Positions 34,119 to 42,859 of a stretch of 64,000 nt of DNA are shown here, piece after piece. This DNA is from Planctomycetota bacterium. Its GTDB lineage: Bacteria; Planctomycetota; Phycisphaerae; Phycisphaerales; SM1A02. Where the stretch lies: NCBI GenBank assembly GCA_024230295.1, contig JAAERN010000009.1:1-64000 (forward strand), given 5' to 3'. The notes below the pieces were generated by a model. That model saw nothing but the letters and a program-made list of their open reading frames with translations, did not search any database and was not told the DNA's origin. The translations under genes were made by a program, and so were the position numbers. Each line of letters opens with the position of its first letter. The stretch's first letter is position 1.

Positions 34119-35462
34119 CTAGTCCTCGAGAAGAACCGACTCTAACTGGACGATGTCCTGATCAAGCCGATTGTCACCAACCCTGCGACCGTCGATTGAT
34201 TTGACGGCGTGCATGACAGTTGTGTGATCGCGACCACCGAAGTATCCGCCGATTTCGCCAAGGCTGAACCTCGTGTGCTTTCGAGCCAGATACATGCCAA
34301 TCTGCCGCGGAAGTGACACACTCTTGTGTCGCCGCTTTGAGAGCAGTTCGGTCAATTTGAGGCCGTAGTAGCCCGATACGGTGTCCAAAATGTCCTGAAT
34401 CGTCAGTTGTGTAGAGCCACTGGTCTTGAGTTGTTCCCCAACAGACCGCTTGGCCAAACTCAGGTCGATGGCAGATCCATCCAGCATGGCGAGCGTCTGA
34501 ATCTTGGTCAGTGCACCTTCGATTTCCCGGATATTGGTGTCGATTCGGGCAGCGATATACCCAGCGACATCCTCTGGAATAACGAGCGATCTCAACGCTG
34601 CCTTCGATTTCACGATGGCAACGCGAGTTTCGTAGCACGGCCGCTCGATATTGGCGACGAGCCCACATCCAAATCTACTGGTCAACCGCTCTTCAAGATC
34701 TGGAATCTCACTCGGTGGGGCATCTGAACTCAGGACGACTTGGCGGCCGGCCTGATACAGGGCATTGAAAGTGTGGAAGAATTCTTCCTGCGATGGACCC
34801 CGATTTGACAGGTCATGAATGTCGTCGACAACGAGCAGGTCATAATTTCGGAACCGGTGTCGGAACTGATGCATTTCACCACGCTGCACTGATTCCAGAA
34901 ACTCATTCATGAAAGCGTTGCAGGACGTGTAATAAATTCGCGTGTCGGGTCGATGTTGCATTGCCAATTGGCAAATTGCCTGAAGCAAATGAGTTTTTCC
35001 AAGGCCCACGCCACCATGTACAAAGAATGGGTTGTAGGCGCGACCAGGCTGTTGGGCGACGGCCATCGATGCTGCATGGGCCAATCGGTTGTCTGGTCCG
35101 ACGACGAACGATTCAAACGTGTAGTCGGGAGAGAGAATCATCTCCCCATCAAGATCAATCTCAGCACGAGACGTGCTTCCCGAAACGATTTCTTGCGGCG
35201 GATCGGCGGCAAGATCATCTTGTGTAATGAATTCAACCCCAAGCAGTCTTCCTGTGGCCGACTGTGTGGCTTCGGTAAACGGTTCAGTGCAGGACCGCTG
35301 TAGGTATCGAAGTTGTACGGATTCCCGGACGACAAATCGAATTGTTCCGGCATCAACGTCGACTGCTTCAATGTCGCGAAACCAATGGCGACAAATTGAG
35401 GGACTGTGTTCCCACAGATGCTCCAACACGGACCGCATCACTGATGAATCAACTGCTGCCAT
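34119..35462 (-). CDS. dnaA: chromosomal replication initiator DnaA
   Basis: 447 residues from ATG 35462, preceded by a purine-rich GGGAAGAGAG; the track's extra 21 residues are unlike DnaA. Domain I lies at about 1-80, the AAA+ core carries Walker A GGVGLGKT (150-157) and Walker B LLVVDDIHDL, and domain IV ends with the DnaA-box-reading signature GRDHTTVMHAVKSI. It initiates replication. The neighbourhood is unusual: no dnaN, recF or gyrB follows; instead an MBL hydrolase gene lies upstream on the same strand and trpD converges from downstream. Confidence 0.96.
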   Translation of the reverse strand: MAAVDSSVMRSVLEHLWEHSPSICRHWFRDIEAVDVDAGTIRFVVRESVQLRYLQRSCTEPFTEATQSATGRLLGVEFITQDDLAADPPQEIVSGSTSRAEIDLDGEMILSPDYTFESFVVGPDNRLAHAASMAVAQQPGRAYNPFFVHGGVGLGKTHLLQAICQLAMQHRPDTRIYYTSCNAFMNEFLESVQRGEMHQFRHRFRNYDLLVVDDIHDLSNRGPSQEEFFHTFNALYQAGRQVVLSSDAPPSEIPDLEERLTSRFGCGLVANIERPCYETRVAIVKSKAALRSLVIPEDVAGYIAARIDTNIREIEGALTKIQTLAMLDGSAIDLSLAKRSVGEQLKTSGSTQLTIQDILDTVSGYYGLKLTELLSKRRHKSVSLPRQIGMYLARKHTRFSLGEIGGYFGGRDHTTVMHAVKSIDGRRVGDNRLDQDIVQLESVLLED

Positions 35463-35547
35463 CACAAACTCTCTTCCCTGCACACGTGAGAGCCGCCAAC
35501 AGAATGCTCTGCAATCGATTCCCACCCACCTGAACTAACACCAAAAA

Positions 35548-36492
35548 CTACGAGTCAGCGGCGACTTCGTCAACAGGTTGTTGAGATGATTGTCCGGACT
35601 CTTCACATTGTCGGTCATATCTCTGGCGGTTTCGCCGGTGGTCCATAAGCAGATGAACCCGCTGGGCATCGTCCGGGCCAAGCACATCATCGATTCGCTG
35701 GCGGGCAGATTCGAGGCTCGATCTGCGGGAAACATGAATAAGGACAACAGCGTCAGCTTCCCAGGCCTCAAGCAGTTCTGGCAGGTTGTCTACGTGGAGA
35801 TGACGCCCCACTCTCGCACGATCTTGGTGTTCAGGCTCGAAAAACGTGCATTCCGAGATAACGACTCTGGATTTGCAAAACTCGGGTCGGAGAAGGTTTG
35901 CGCACATTTGTGTGTCGCCCGTATAGGCCAGGAGTGGAATCTCCATGTTGTAGGTGATCGACTCGCCGCGGTCACGCAGTGTTTTGAGTTCACTCTGGGA
36001 GCGGCCGGCCAGTTCAGGCCGTAACTTGCTTCGGTATTCGATGGCCGCGTACCCCAATGCAGTGGTCGCATGGTGCATTTCTACCGCTCTCAGGCAGACA
36101 TTTGGCTTAAGAGTCGTCTCTTCAAGATGTTCGAGACCTTGGATTTGATAGGGCGTTTCCTGATTCTCAATCGGGACCCAGGCCGCCATCATGTCCATAA
36201 GAGGGCGCTCGAGCCGCTTTGGACAGACACATCGGCCGACGCCCATTTTCTGGAATACACGCTGGCTGAACCAATATGGAAGACCCCCAACATGGTCCAT
36301 GTGACCATGGCTGATTGCTACAAGTGGTGATGAGAGTGATATTCTCGGACACCAACCAAGGTCGAATACGACGTCCAGTTCAGGAACCTGCACAACGGTC
36401 CCCTCCCCGGCGATACTCGAGCCTTGAACCCGCCACGGATGGCAGTAAAGAAATCCGAGCCGCTCACTGAGTTGCGGACGCTTTGGGACCAT
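35548..36492 (-). CDS. MBL-fold metallohydrolase, RNase Z-like
   Basis: 314 residues from ATG 36492, which has GGGAGG seven bases upstream; the track's longer start is not supported. The metal motif SHGHMDHVGG, a later histidine in AVEMHHATTALGYA, and the YTGDTQ aspartate region match the ribonuclease Z/ElaC-like branch of the metallo-beta-lactamase fold. A tail rich in Gln and Ser follows. Full RNase Z identity is not certain, as the exosite arm is not obvious. Same strand as dnaA, 85 bases before its start. Confidence 0.75.
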   Translation of the reverse strand: MVPKRPQLSERLGFLYCHPWRVQGSSIAGEGTVVQVPELDVVFDLGWCPRISLSSPLVAISHGHMDHVGGLPYWFSQRVFQKMGVGRCVCPKRLERPLMDMMAAWVPIENQETPYQIQGLEHLEETTLKPNVCLRAVEMHHATTALGYAAIEYRSKLRPELAGRSQSELKTLRDRGESITYNMEIPLLAYTGDTQMCANLLRPEFCKSRVVISECTFFEPEHQDRARVGRHLHVDNLPELLEAWEADAVVLIHVSRRSSLESARQRIDDVLGPDDAQRVHLLMDHRRNRQRYDRQCEESGQSSQQPVDEVAADS

Positions 36493-36685
36493 TTGGGGAC
36501 CTCCCGAGGCGACACTTTCGTGCCGACCGGTGACATGATGAGGACCGATGGTAGCAACAGAAAAGTCTTGAGCGACGGCTGTGATCCACAAGTTTCAGGT
36601 GTATAGACGGTGGATTGTCAGTGGAGTACCTGTTTTGTCGCATGTTTCGGTGAATCGGCGGCGGCCCACAGCCGATGCTCGCAAG

Positions 36686-36964
36686 ATGACCAAGAAGCAA
36701 CCATCGCATCCACGAGACGCCATTGAAGCGACCTCCCGCCTCTCAGCGGTTCTAGAAACGATTCGGGCAGCTTCGCCCAATTGGCATCTAGAGATGGAAA
36801 AATTGCCCGATCTGGGTCGTGCCATTGAGGCGGATCCAGCGATGGCATCGATTGTCGCGGCCTACCTTAAATACCAGACCGATTCAGTTGCAGATGTGTC
36901 TTCAGATCTGGCGACGCTGAAGAGTCAGATTGATTCGATGATCGATTCGGTTCGTGGTTATTGA
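36686..36964 (+). CDS. small soluble helical protein, unknown function
   Basis: 92 residues from ATG 36686. It is charged and alpha-helical (RLSAVLETIRAASPNWHLEMEKL; DLATLKSQIDSMIDSV) with no membrane segment, cysteine or known motif. The track's longer form adds a poorly composed N-terminus. It ends 3 bases from the convergent polyprenyl synthase gene and diverges from the MBL hydrolase gene. Not recognised. Confidence 0.5.
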   Translation: MTKKQPSHPRDAIEATSRLSAVLETIRAASPNWHLEMEKLPDLGRAIEADPAMASIVAAYLKYQTDSVADVSSDLATLKSQIDSMIDSVRGY

Positions 36965-36967
36965 TTA

Positions 36968-37966
36968 TTAGAAGCGGCGATCAATGACACCATCGGCCAG
37001 CCGGTGCAGTGTCGTCGCTGCTGGCGTATCAGGCAGATCGCCAATACAACGCCGCGCTGAGGCCACGAGATCAATCGCGGTTTGCTGCGCAGAATCAAAC
37101 CAACCATCAGCCAAAAGACGCTCGCGGAGTTGAGCGTGGCACCGGTCTTTGACGAGCGCAGCAATTGCCCGCCGGTCAGACTCATCACTTTGATCCAGCG
37201 CCCGAATAAGTGGGAGCGTCAGTTTCCCCATATCCAAGTCCCGGCCCACACTCTTGCCAAGTTCTTCCTGGCTTCCCATGAGGTCGAGAAGATCATCGGT
37301 GATTTGAAAAGCGATACCAAGATCGCGTCCATAACACCGAAGCGACTCACATACATCCGGATCCCCACCAGAAACACCAGCACCGATTTCACAGCACGCA
37401 CCAATGAGCGACGCCGTCTTATTGGTGACGATGGAGAAGTACAAATCTTCACCCACATCAAGGTCCTCACGGTGATGCAGTTGAACGATTTCACCCTCAC
37501 ACAGCGTGTTGGTGATTTCCCCGAGTCGGCGATTGACGCTTGGCATACCAAGCGTCGAGCACAGATGAAACGCATTGGAAATGAGGTAGTCGCCAAGCAT
37601 GACGGCCATGTCATTGCCATGTAGGGCGTTGACTGTGGCGCCGCCACGGCGAATCCTCGACTCATCCAACACATCATCATGTACGAGCGTCGCCATATGG
37701 ATCATTTCAGTGACGGCCGCAATGACACGATGGGCTTCAGTCAACAACGAAGTATCAGAATTCCGGTGAACAGCGAGCCCCGAGAGCAGCACAAGAATCG
37801 GTCTAAGCATCTTCCCGCGATACCGGGCCACATGAACCGAGAGCGTGTTGACCGCCGAGAATTCACTGGCGAGTTGCCGCTCGAAAATCTGTGAAACATC
37901 ATCAAGTTCAGTGCCGAGCGCGGCAGCAAGGTGGGAGTCGATGTCAACAAGGTCAAAGATTGACAT
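36968..37966 (-). CDS. trans-polyprenyl diphosphate synthase
   Basis: 332 residues. Both aspartate-rich motifs of E-type prenyl synthases are present: DDVLD (97-101) followed by RRGGATVNALHG, and the second in FQITDDLLDLMG. KMLRP near 52 is the substrate lysine/arginine region. It extends isopentenyl diphosphate chains, most likely the medium-length quinone side chain (ispB/hepT-like), since no bulky residue blocks the pocket near the first motif; exact length is not predictable. It follows the methyltransferase gene after 3 bases. Confidence 0.9.
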   Translation of the reverse strand: MSIFDLVDIDSHLAAALGTELDDVSQIFERQLASEFSAVNTLSVHVARYRGKMLRPILVLLSGLAVHRNSDTSLLTEAHRVIAAVTEMIHMATLVHDDVLDESRIRRGGATVNALHGNDMAVMLGDYLISNAFHLCSTLGMPSVNRRLGEITNTLCEGEIVQLHHREDLDVGEDLYFSIVTNKTASLIGACCEIGAGVSGGDPDVCESLRCYGRDLGIAFQITDDLLDLMGSQEELGKSVGRDLDMGKLTLPLIRALDQSDESDRRAIAALVKDRCHAQLRERLLADGWFDSAQQTAIDLVASARRCIGDLPDTPAATTLHRLADGVIDRRF

Positions 37967-37969
37967 AGG

Positions 37970-38821
37970 TCAACGAATCCCAACGACGTAGGCAATCCAA
38001 CCCTCGCAGGCCTCACCTTCATTCACGACGGACCACTCACCATTGCCCTCTTCAGTTTCCTCGTCGGTACCTTCCCAATAAACGATTGCATCAGAGAAAC
38101 CAGCTTCGCGGAGCATCTCTTTGATCTCGGGAATAGTCCACAGCCGCCACTCATACGTGAAGGCGCGATCCAAACTCGTCCCATCTGGGAATCGGAAGTG
38201 AATGTAGTTGACGACGTCGCCTGTGACTGGGTCGTACTTGTGTTGGTCCCAGACGTAAGTGAATCCATCAAGGTCACGCTCTTCTTCCATTTCTACAAAG
38301 GAGTCGCTGCCGCCATAACAGTCAAGAATGAAGAGACCATCATCAACGAGATGGGTTCGAGCGACCCTGAAGTAGTCGATGACCTGTTGCCGTTGTTTGA
38401 AGATGAAATACGAGAAGTTGTGGGCGAGCACACAGTCGACCGGGTCCAATGGTGTCGAATTGACATCCCCAAGAACCAACTTGATTCGCTTGGCTTGTTT
38501 CTCGTCAAGTCGATCAGCCATGGCGTTCTTGGCCCAGTCGAGCACATCGGTATCGAGATCGACACCAATCGCCGTGTGCGTCGGATCTTCACAGACCCAT
38601 CGCATGGCGACAGCGGCGGTGCCACAAAAATCCTCTCGAATCGACTTACACACCCTCCCACGTTGTTCGGACCACACCTGGTTGATGATGTCCACTTCGT
38701 TGTCAGGGTCCTGTACCGAAAGCTCATACAACTCATGGATGTCACTACCTTCGGCAGTTCGCCATCCCTGTTTTCGCTTTCGAGCACGGGCACTCTCACG
38801 GGGTATTTTGGTCATACTCAT
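37970..38821 (-). CDS. class I SAM-dependent methyltransferase, unknown substrate
   Basis: 283 residues. SAM-binding motif I appears as REDFCGTAAVAMRWV and motif II as IGVDLDTDVLDWA, then LVLGDVN and the DCVLAHNFSYFIF catalytic-side strand. The C-terminal half has an acidic patch (DEETEEGNGEW). The start overlaps the stop of the Dabb lipoprotein gene (ATGA). The substrate is unknown. Its position before a polyprenyl synthase could hint at quinone chemistry, but it does not look like UbiE/MenG. Confidence 0.8.
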   Translation of the reverse strand: MSMTKIPRESARARKRKQGWRTAEGSDIHELYELSVQDPDNEVDIINQVWSEQRGRVCKSIREDFCGTAAVAMRWVCEDPTHTAIGVDLDTDVLDWAKNAMADRLDEKQAKRIKLVLGDVNSTPLDPVDCVLAHNFSYFIFKQRQQVIDYFRVARTHLVDDGLFILDCYGGSDSFVEMEEERDLDGFTYVWDQHKYDPVTGDVVNYIHFRFPDGTSLDRAFTYEWRLWTIPEIKEMLREAGFSDAIVYWEGTDEETEEGNGEWSVVNEGEACEGWIAYVVGIR

Positions 38822-39216
38822 GACCCGCCATTGTAGTTGCTTGGCGTATCTGGCGGATCAACAACATCATGGATTCGGATCCAGTTGAACTTCGGCTTCC
38901 AGGTCTGGACAAGTTCGACATGCGCTGGATCGACCAAATACGCCAAGTACCCCGGGCCATCCGCAAAGCCCGCGCACAACGCGACGTCATAGTCATCATC
39001 GACCGACGATCGTCCAAAGTCACCAGGCACACCACACCACCACGACTTGACTGTAGGAATATGCGGAAGCAGTCGGTTGCAGTCTTGGAGCAGGGCCTCA
39101 CGATCACTTGGATCCTGGAGCGAAATAAGGACCACATGCTGGATTGCCGCCGGTTTGGTGGCGCATCCGGCTAATGCACACGCTGCGAAGAGCGCCAGTA
39201 CTCGATGAATCCGCAT
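38818..39216 (-). CDS. Dabb (stress-responsive alpha/beta barrel) lipoprotein
   Basis: 132 residues. The N-terminus is a lipoprotein signal (MRIHRVLALFAACALAGC). The rest matches the dimeric ferredoxin-like Dabb domain: HVVLISLQDPSDREALLQ, WWCGVPGD, and YDVALCAGFADGPGYLAYLVDPAHVELV. Function of exported Dabb domains is not known. AAGGA lies upstream of ATG. It diverges from rsmJ and its stop overlaps the methyltransferase start. Confidence 0.8.
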   Translation of the reverse strand: MRIHRVLALFAACALAGCATKPAAIQHVVLISLQDPSDREALLQDCNRLLPHIPTVKSWWCGVPGDFGRSSVDDDYDVALCAGFADGPGYLAYLVDPAHVELVQTWKPKFNWIRIHDVVDPPDTPSNYNGGS

Positions 39217-39275
39217 GGTGGGGTCCTTATGTAGAAGCCGTGGAGCATCCGAGTCTACGGTACCTTCAGGGGGTC

Positions 39276-40025
39276 ATGCCCCGTAGGACGGTCGAATCAC
39301 GATGTACCACCCGAGCATCTGATGCCGAGCGAATCGCAGAGGCTGCAGGCGCTGAAATTCGTAGCGACACAATTGAAGATGGCGAGTATCGCATCGTCCT
39401 CTTTAAGGACCGTGAGGAGTTGTGGGATTCCGCCAGTCGGCGGCGAGGGATGCCACTCTCGTTTCAGCGGATCGACCGCCGCGTAGGGGCTGGCAATCTC
39501 TCACACAAGCAACCACTTGGCCGCGCGATCGGCGCCACCGCCGAGACAATCGTTGACGCCACCGCGGGCCTCGGACACGACGCGTGCCTACTAGCGTGCA
39601 TGGGTTGGAAGGTCACGGCGATCGAGCGTGATCCATTCATTGCCACGATGCTCTCGATTGCCCATCACGACGCCGTTCGATGTGCGGAGTTGTGGTCGGT
39701 ATTGAGAGATGGCTTGACCATACGTTCAGGATCCGCCGAGGCCATCCTTGAGTCGTTGGACCCTCGTCCCGATGTCGTTTTTCTGGATCCGATGTTTTGT
39801 GCGAAGCGGAGGGGATCGGCGCTTCCCAAGAAGCCAGCACAGGTGCTCCAGGCCCTTGCGGAAGTTGGAGAGGACGAACCACTTCTTACTGCCGCCCGTC
39901 GCGCCGCGGACCGGGTTGTCGTGAAGCGGCCAACCGGCGGTCCTCCAATCGTGGGGGACCCCGACCTTGTATTCAAGGGCCGATTGGTGCGATATGACGT
40001 CTACTTGGCAGCGGGCTCGCACTGA
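39276..40025 (+). CDS. rsmJ: 16S rRNA (guanine-1516-N2)-methyltransferase RsmJ
   Basis: 249 residues from ATG 39276; the longer ORF would run into the divergent Dabb gene. Diagnostic parts are LGRAIG, the SAM motif DATAGLGHDACLLACMG, VTAIERDPFIATML, and FLDPMFCAKRRGSALPKK near the active site. A final RLVRYDVYLA strand fits the family. A purine run AGGGGG sits close upstream, so an earlier start is not excluded. Confidence 0.85.
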   Translation: MPRRTVESRCTTRASDAERIAEAAGAEIRSDTIEDGEYRIVLFKDREELWDSASRRRGMPLSFQRIDRRVGAGNLSHKQPLGRAIGATAETIVDATAGLGHDACLLACMGWKVTAIERDPFIATMLSIAHHDAVRCAELWSVLRDGLTIRSGSAEAILESLDPRPDVVFLDPMFCAKRRGSALPKKPAQVLQALAEVGEDEPLLTAARRAADRVVVKRPTGGPPIVGDPDLVFKGRLVRYDVYLAAGSH

Positions 40026-40067
40026 TCGACAGAATCGTGTTCAATACATTTCTAAGGAGGATTTGGC

Positions 40068-40235
40068 ATATCAGACCAGATAAAAATCGACACGGCGGCC
40101 AAACGCGCTTGGATCACAATGGGCGTGCTACTCGTCGTCTTCATCCTCGGCCTGGTGATCGTGAGTTTCTGGGGCGGCCCATTTGAATCCGACAGCTACT
40201 ACCGCCAAGAAGAGGTGCCAACGTTTTCAAAGTAG
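40068..40235 (+). CDS. small single-pass membrane protein with apparent ATA start
   Basis: 55 codons, missed by the ORF track. A near-perfect Shine-Dalgarno (AAGGAGG, 40054-40060) is followed seven bases later by ATA, after which the frame reads SDQIKIDTAAKRAWITMGVL, one membrane helix (about 18-36) and a polar tail ending in TFSK. The first ATG in frame (40119) would remove the helix's N-terminal flank and has no ribosome site. Either ATA is used as initiator or an ATG was mutated or misread. Function unknown. Confidence 0.55.
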   Translation: MSDQIKIDTAAKRAWITMGVLLVVFILGLVIVSFWGGPFESDSYYRQEEVPTFSK

Positions 40236-40283
40236 AAGAAACGGGGTCAGATACCGCTTTGGTACCTGACCCAGTTTCTTCTA
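40233..40283. terminator. long inverted repeat, probable bidirectional terminator
   Basis: Arms 40233-40255 and 40261-40283 pair at 21 of 23 positions around a 5-base GCTTT loop, and both outer arms are T-rich in the exit direction (GTTTCTTCTA). It lies between the end of the small membrane gene, whose stop codon it contains, and the 3' end of the convergent tRNA-Ala. The GGGTCAG/CTGACCC core could also mark a dispersed REP-like element. Confidence 0.7.
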
Positions 40284-40285
40284 TA

Positions 40286-40358
40286 TGGAGCCGATCGGGA
40301 TCGAACCGACGACCTCCTGCTTGCAAAGCAGGCGCTCTCCCAACTGAGCTACGGCCCC
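40286..40358 (-). tRNA. tRNA-Ala (anticodon TGC)
   Basis: 73 nucleotides on the minus strand. The acceptor stem GGGGCCG pairs with CGGCTCC and contains the G3-U70 wobble that marks alanine tRNAs. The D arm (GCTC...GAGC), anticodon stem CCTGC/GCAGG with loop TTTGCAA, and T arm with TTCGATC are complete. CCA is not encoded. Confidence 0.97.
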
Positions 40359-40398
40359 TGAGGTGCGAAGGATACTCAATCCTGGCCCGAAACCACAA

Positions 40399-41703
40399 TC
40401 ACTGTGGTGGATTGACCGAGACGAGGTCGATTCGTTGAGGATCGACGGTCATGACGTTCCAGTCGGGGTTCCATGTCATTCGTCCGACAATGCCGACCCG
40501 CTGGCCGAGCATGCCGCGTACATCGACGGCTGACTCAGGAGAGATGTACGCCAGACTTCGACCCGAGAACGGATCCTGCAAGCGGTAATACAGCGGCTTG
40601 TCGTTGCCGTCGAACACCGGTGAGATTGAGAGTTTGCCACGGATGACGTACTCAGGTGAATCATCAAGCATGCGACGCTGCGAACGGAGGTCTTCACCTG
40701 AACGTGCGATCCTTGCCTGCGCGGCTGCGATTTCGTCGCGGGTTGCGTTGATTGACGAAGCGAGTTCGAGTTGCCGCAACCGAAGTGTGGCTCGCTCTGC
40801 AATATCAGGATGCGATCCAGATTCTGCATCGACGACCGCAACATATCCACTTCGGAGTTTGGCGACGGCTGCAGCATCAAGTTTGAAGAGCGGTGTTGCG
40901 GCCAGCGTGTTCTCAAGTGCCACCATGCGATCGTTGACATAGGGCGGCGGTACAACAACGACTTCCACAACAGGCTCGGGTTCTGGAATGACCTCTTCGA
41001 CGACTTCAATAACCTCTGGTTCTGGGGCATTCATCGCGGCGATCCACGCGGGCCGCTTGGCTGACCATGCTCGCCAATTCGCAAGAGGGCTGCTCGGCAT
41101 CGTGGTCATCCATGTGGGCGCTTCTACCACTGCATTCTCGAAGTTTGAGGCGTCCATCTCGCCAGCGGGGGCAAGCGCCGACGAAACAACCCAACCAGTT
41201 GCTGTTTCAGGAAGACGGATACGGTGCACGGTGTATGGCTCGGTGCCAGTTTCTTCGGCGCCAACTGTGGTCGTTTCCAGAACAACAACTTCGGTATCGG
41301 CTGGAAGTGTGCACGCCCAGCCGAACGAGTCAGACCAACCAGTTCGGTTGATGTTGGGCGCGATGACTTCGGTTGTGCCTCGCGTGATGCCTTGGCTTCC
41401 CAAGACATCAAACCTACCTGGTTCGTCCGCTGGATATCTGATGACGCCCCATGAGTCCGCAAAGACAGGTCCTTCCGCAGCGATTCTCGCCCAGCCAGGC
41501 ATTGTTTCAACAACGCGAACGATGTTTCCAGATTGGGCGTGAAGAAACGGATAGTGCTCGATCGTTGGCCCACACCGAACCGGGATCGAGTCAACCGTGA
41601 CCACATAGAGGCCCGCCGCGAGTTCGTTTGAGGTCGCCTGGGGCGGGGGCGGAGGGGTCATGAGCGAGGTCATGGTGATGGCGAAGGCAACCGAGACAAA
41701 CAT
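40399..41703 (-). CDS. secreted SH3-like domain protein with coiled coil
   Basis: 434 residues from ATG 41703, with AGGAG seven bases upstream. A signal peptide (MFVSVAFAITMTSLM) is followed by a region resembling bacterial SH3 repeats (VTVDSIPVRCGPTIEHYPF, VVETMPGWARIA). An acidic proline/valine linker (PEPEVIEVVEEVIPEPEP, about 230-255), a coiled coil (about 310-350) and a C-terminal beta domain that may be OB-like (GKLSISPVFDGNDKPLYYRL) complete it. Probably periplasmic and possibly wall-associated. Convergent with tRNA-Ala's upstream side and divergent from sua5. Confidence 0.65.
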   Translation of the reverse strand: MFVSVAFAITMTSLMTPPPPPQATSNELAAGLYVVTVDSIPVRCGPTIEHYPFLHAQSGNIVRVVETMPGWARIAAEGPVFADSWGVIRYPADEPGRFDVLGSQGITRGTTEVIAPNINRTGWSDSFGWACTLPADTEVVVLETTTVGAEETGTEPYTVHRIRLPETATGWVVSSALAPAGEMDASNFENAVVEAPTWMTTMPSSPLANWRAWSAKRPAWIAAMNAPEPEVIEVVEEVIPEPEPVVEVVVVPPPYVNDRMVALENTLAATPLFKLDAAAVAKLRSGYVAVVDAESGSHPDIAERATLRLRQLELASSINATRDEIAAAQARIARSGEDLRSQRRMLDDSPEYVIRGKLSISPVFDGNDKPLYYRLQDPFSGRSLAYISPESAVDVRGMLGQRVGIVGRMTWNPDWNVMTVDPQRIDLVSVNPPQ

Positions 41704-41875
41704 GGGTGAACTCCTGTGGTCAACTGCATACATCTACGGACGAGCAGAGTCTACGATTCCAATCGTCTGCGTGCCCAATGGTTCCTCGGGTCTGTGGATG
41801 TATGGTGCATTCGGTTGTGCGGCTTTGGGAGCCCAGCACGCCGACACGAGGCCCTCGCAATCAGAGATCAGCCCA

Positions 41876-42859
41876 ATGGTGGACATCCAAGCAGACCAAC
41901 CAGCAGTCGATGAGGCGGTCCGCCAACTCAAGGGTGGTGGGGTCGTGGTGATTCCGACGGAAACGGTTTATGGGCTGGCAGGCAGGACCAGCGATATCGG
42001 GGCGATTGACCGGATATTTGCGCTGAAAGGCCGGCCACTCGACAATCCATTGATTGCCCATGTGCTGGACTCGGCAGGTGCGAGCAGTGTGGCGGCGCAT
42101 TGGCCGGACTCAGCCAAGGCGTTGGCTGCGGCATTTTGGCCTGGACCACTGACGATGATTGTGGAACGGAACCAAAATATCCCCGCCCGGGCTTCTGCTG
42201 GGCTGGACACCATTGCCGTTCGTGCCCCACAACATCCAATGGCCCGTGCGATCCTCAAAGGGGTTGGCGAGGCAATTTCTGCCCCATCCGCCAACCGATC
42301 AGGCCGTGTGTCGCCGACCTCTGCCGAGCATGTCAAGGCGGACTATGAAGGTGTTCGAGAAGCGGCCGATCTTCTGGTCGTCGATGGGGGGAGTTGTGGG
42401 TGCGGCATTGAGTCGACGGTGCTCGATCTCACTGGACCGGCACCGCGCATTCTTCGGGCAGGGAGCGTTTTGGCGAGTCAGATCGAGGCCGTCATCGGGC
42501 CTCTTGTTGGCGGATCACTGCCGATGTCACAGGTGGCGTCTCCGGGAACACGAAGCCGCCACTACGCGCCTATGAAACCGGTCATTCGTGTTGAAACTGG
42601 CGATGTCGAGCGGCATCTGGCTGGGTCAACTGACCCGGTCGTCGTGGTGGGGGGCTCAGACCTGGTGGTTCCAAGCCCACATCGACACATGGTGCTCTCC
42701 GATTCTCCAGAGGTCGCAGCGCGGGTGCTCTACAACCACCTCCGAGACGCAGACGGGCAGCCAGGCGACCACATCGTCATCGTGCTTCCACCTGACACAC
42801 CGGCATGGCAAGCGGTGCGAGACCGCTTGATTCGTGCCTCGGTTTCAGAGTCAGGGTGA
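41876..42859 (+). CDS. tsaC: threonylcarbamoyl-AMP synthase (Sua5-type TsaC)
   Basis: 327 residues from ATG 41876; the track's 399-residue form overlaps the divergent SH3 gene and lacks family similarity there. The YrdC domain has GGVVVIPTETVYGLAGR, FALKGRPLDNPLIAHV, FWPGPLTMIVER, APSANRSGRVSPTSAEHV and IESTVLDLTG. A Sua5-type C-terminal domain follows, beginning with SPGTRSRHYAP. It makes the threonylcarbamoyl-AMP used for tRNA t6A; TsaB of the same pathway is at 7.2 kb. Overlaps the convergent ChaN gene by 9 bases. Confidence 0.93.
   Translation: MVDIQADQPAVDEAVRQLKGGGVVVIPTETVYGLAGRTSDIGAIDRIFALKGRPLDNPLIAHVLDSAGASSVAAHWPDSAKALAAAFWPGPLTMIVERNQNIPARASAGLDTIAVRAPQHPMARAILKGVGEAISAPSANRSGRVSPTSAEHVKADYEGVREAADLLVVDGGSCGCGIESTVLDLTGPAPRILRAGSVLASQIEAVIGPLVGGSLPMSQVASPGTRSRHYAPMKPVIRVETGDVERHLAGSTDPVVVVGGSDLVVPSPHRHMVLSDSPEVAARVLYNHLRDADGQPGDHIVIVLPPDTPAWQAVRDRLIRASVSESG

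Noticed and set aside
34021-34121. 32-codon plus-strand frame opposite the dnaA end
   Set aside because: No ribosome site, basic low-complexity content, and it runs across the candidate terminator stem.
38796-39174. Plus- and minus-strand ORFs of about 100 residues in the Dabb region
   Set aside because: Shadows of the Dabb lipoprotein gene, which has a signal peptide, lipobox and ribosome site.
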